Of a stretch of DNA of 7,131 nt, positions 6,331 to 7,131 are shown in pieces; position 1 is the stretch's first letter; each line of letters starts with the position of its first letter. This DNA comes from an uncultured Desulfobacca sp. (lineage in GTDB: Bacteria > Desulfobacterota > Desulfobaccia > Desulfobaccales > Desulfobaccaceae). The notes beneath the pieces were generated by a model, which saw only the letters and a list, made by a program, of their open reading frames with translations, was not told the origin of the DNA and made no database searches. Location of the stretch: positions 1-7,131 of the forward strand of contig CALGOE010000051.1 in the NCBI GenBank assembly GCA_937958145.1. The letters are read 5' to 3'. The position numbers and the translations under genes are program-made.

Positions 6331-6384
6331 CCTGACGCCGGTCCTCCTGCTGTGAGCAGATTTTAGGGAGGGAGGCTGGTTGCC

Positions 6385-6619
6385 GACCCACCGCCGGAAG
6401 ATTGACCCGACCCAGTCAAGAGGTCAACATGGGCGTGGTTGGGTGCAGGAACGTGCCCGTCGCTTCCCATCGCCCGTAAAATTGCAATTGATATGCCAAA
6501 AATGAATCCGGTTTGACGGACAGAAGGTCTTGCCAGCATCAGGGCGCCCGGCCAAGCACTCCGGCCGTGACAACCGCAAGAAGCAGGCCAGGCAAGAACG
6601 ACAAAGCAAATTTTCTGAT
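6385..6619 (-). pseudogene. Probable decayed gene for a small membrane protein with a HAH motif
   Basis: No intact frame exists, but three minus-strand segments in different frames look like pieces of one membrane protein. Positions 6619-6542 read as a lysine-led hydrophobic helix (FALSFLPGLLLAVVTAG). Positions 6539-6417, in another frame, give TGFIFGISIAI, then DGHVPAPNHAHVDLL. After an apparent one-base deletion near 6415-6416 the reading continues as WVGSIFRRWV (6414-6385). From memory, this pattern (helix with G-I-x-M-A, then D-H-x-L-x-P-x-H-A-H-x-N-L-L/V-G-W-V) marks a family of small uncharacterised bacterial membrane proteins. The frame change falls exactly where LLGWV would be, which argues for frameshift decay. 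It could also be chance or a sequencing error. No start with a binding site is evident. Confidence 0.35.
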
Positions 6620-6660
6620 TGATCATTGATGCTTAATAAAATGGGCACGGCCAAAAAAGA

Positions 6661-6689
6661 TTGACGCCAGCGCCGCCGTATTTTAACAT
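6661..6689 (+). promoter_or_regulatory. Sigma70-type promoter of gap
   Basis: TTGACG (6661-6666, five of six consensus) and TAACAT (6684-6689, four of six) are separated by an ideal 17 bases. Transcription would start near 6696, giving a leader of about 68 bases before the gap ATG. Confidence 0.55.
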
Positions 6690-6723
6690 AAGATTGATCG
6701 GCGCCTTGGTGCCGTCGAACCGG

Positions 6724-6756
6724 CTCAAGCTGACCATAAGCTTGAGGAAAGGAGAT
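6724..6756 (+). promoter_or_regulatory. Leader hairpin abutting the gap ribosome binding site
   Basis: CTCAAGCT (6724-6731) and AGCTTGAG (6739-6746) form a perfect 8-bp stem with a 7-base loop. The Shine-Dalgarno AAAGGAGAT (6748-6756) begins two bases later and ends seven bases before the ATG. The stem leaves the binding site free, so it may protect the 5' end or influence initiation rather than block it. Confidence 0.5.
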
Positions 6757-6763
6757 AAACCGT

Positions 6764-7131
6764 ATGCCTGTACGGGTTGCTATCAACGGCTTCGGCCGCA
6801 TCGGCCGCTGTCTGGCCCGCGTCATTTTTTCCGGTCAACAGGAAGTGGAGCTGGTGGCCATCAATAGTCGGGGCGACATCGGTTCCAGTGCTCTTTTGTT
6901 CAAATATGATTCCATTCACGGGACCTTCCCCGGAACGGTGGAAGCCAAGACTGACAGTCTGGTCATCAACGGCCAGGAGGTGCACATTACCCGTCTGGAC
7001 GACCCCCGGAAATTGCCCTGGAGAGATATGCAGGTGGACATCGTCCTCGAGTCCACCGGGGTCTTCCGGGACAAGGCTTCCAACGAAGGGCATCTCATGG
7101 CTGGGGCCAAAAAGGTTATCGTCGGGGCCCC
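6764..7131 (+). CDS. gap: Glyceraldehyde-3-phosphate dehydrogenase, N-terminal 122 residues (cut by window edge)
   Basis: This enzyme of glycolysis/gluconeogenesis converts glyceraldehyde-3-phosphate and phosphate to 1,3-bisphosphoglycerate with a nicotinamide cofactor. The visible part is the Rossmann domain: INGFGRIGR (7-15), VAIN (31-34), FKYDSIHGTFPG (46-57), VDIVLESTGVF (91-101) and GAKKVIVGAP (114-123). The catalytic cysteine lies beyond the right edge. The residue after VAIN, normally Asp in NAD-dependent enzymes (Asp32 in the usual numbering), is Ser35 followed by Arg36. Loss of that Asp is a known feature of NADP-using forms such as Bacillus subtilis GapB. The start has AAAGGAGAT seven bases upstream and a promoter about 75-100 bases upstream, so it begins its own transcript. 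Family assignment is secure; cofactor preference is inference. Confidence 0.96.
   Translation, partial: MPVRVAINGFGRIGRCLARVIFSGQQEVELVAINSRGDIGSSALLFKYDSIHGTFPGTVEAKTDSLVINGQEVHITRLDDPRKLPWRDMQVDIVLESTGVFRDKASNEGHLMAGAKKVIVGA

Larger units (their letters stand above)
5867..6763. other. Divergent intergenic region, 0.9 kb, without intact genes
   Basis: Between the leftward GltB-like gene and rightward gap no intact gene is supported. From left to right it holds: a leader hairpin (5879-5896); an AT-rich island (5985-6027, 39 of 43 bases A/T); GATAGGG/CCCTATC inverted copies (6024-6055); a possible promoter-like TTGTTA-N16-TATACA (6144-6171); TTTGTC/GACAAA inverted copies (6174-6195); a terminator-like hairpin (6257-6303) and two further hairpins (6313-6330, 6347-6359); a likely decayed gene on the minus strand (6385-6619); and the gap promoter and leader (6661-6763). 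I could not place a convincing promoter for the GltB-like gene. Confidence 0.6.

Noticed and set aside
6086..6391. Minus-strand open frame of 101 codons
   Set aside because: It has no binding site, shows shadow-like composition, and crosses the terminator-like hairpin. Its lower part is in AT-rich DNA that does not look coding.
6181..6400. Cobalamin, TPP, glycine, Moco or other known riboswitch
   Set aside because: I compared remembered consensus cores on both strands and found none. The downstream genes (gap, GltB-like) are not usual targets of these classes.
6617..6699. Repeated GATTGATC (6617-6624 and 6692-6699) flanking the gap promoter
   Set aside because: Eight bases repeated in AT-rich DNA is near chance expectation. 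No palindrome or further copies support an operator.
6424..6825. Minus-strand open frame of 133 codons overlapping the gap start
   Set aside because: It runs through the gap promoter and start codon and is Arg/Cys/Pro-rich without motifs. The HAH-motif reading lies in a different frame.
1..7131. tRNA, rRNA, CRISPR array or intact insertion sequence
   Set aside because: I saw no T-loop GTTCRAATC pattern with cloverleaf, no rRNA blocks, no regularly spaced repeats, and no transposase reading frame on either strand.

Overview
This window looks like chromosomal DNA from an anaerobic Desulfobacterota (deltaproteobacterial) lineage. The pointers are moderately GC-rich coding sequence with strong GGAGG-type ribosome binding sites, a prmA-rsmE pair, and a large stand-alone glutamate-synthase-like flavoprotein with an N-terminal four-cysteine motif. 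My guess is something near Desulfobacca or Syntrophobacterales. This is inferred from gene style, since no rRNA or other lineage marker is present.

Layout. (1) Positions 1-431 (+) hold the end, or nearly all, of a small protein I do not recognise. (2) Positions 432-748 are a non-coding gap with several inverted repeats. (3) Positions 749-4200 (+) are a tight four-gene run: prmA (ribosomal protein L11 methyltransferase), rsmE (16S rRNA m3U1498 methyltransferase), a YhcC/TIGR01212-type radical SAM protein whose ATG overlaps the rsmE stop, and a TVP38/TMEM64 (VTT-domain) membrane protein. (4) Positions 4201-4275 contain a hairpin shared by convergent genes. (5) Positions 4276-5853 (-) encode the FMN-binding glutamate-synthase-like protein. 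(6) Positions 5854-6763 are a 0.9-kb divergent intergenic region with an AT-rich island, a bidirectional terminator-like hairpin, clustered hairpins, a probable decayed membrane-protein gene on the minus strand, and a sigma70-type promoter for the next gene. (7) Positions 6764-7131 (+) are the first 122 codons of a glyceraldehyde-3-phosphate dehydrogenase, cut by the right edge.

Functionally, prmA and rsmE both modify the translation apparatus and are translated in series with a radical SAM enzyme. The GltB-like flavoprotein and GAPDH are separate transcription units belonging to nitrogen/amino-acid and central carbon metabolism. The points most worth following up are the unusual cofactor architecture of the GltB-like protein and its closeness to a YhcC homologue, the GAPDH position that normally reads Asp but here reads Ser-Arg, and the unexplained contents of the 5854-6763 gap. 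I see no clear undescribed multi-gene system, no CRISPR, no tRNA/rRNA and no intact mobile element.
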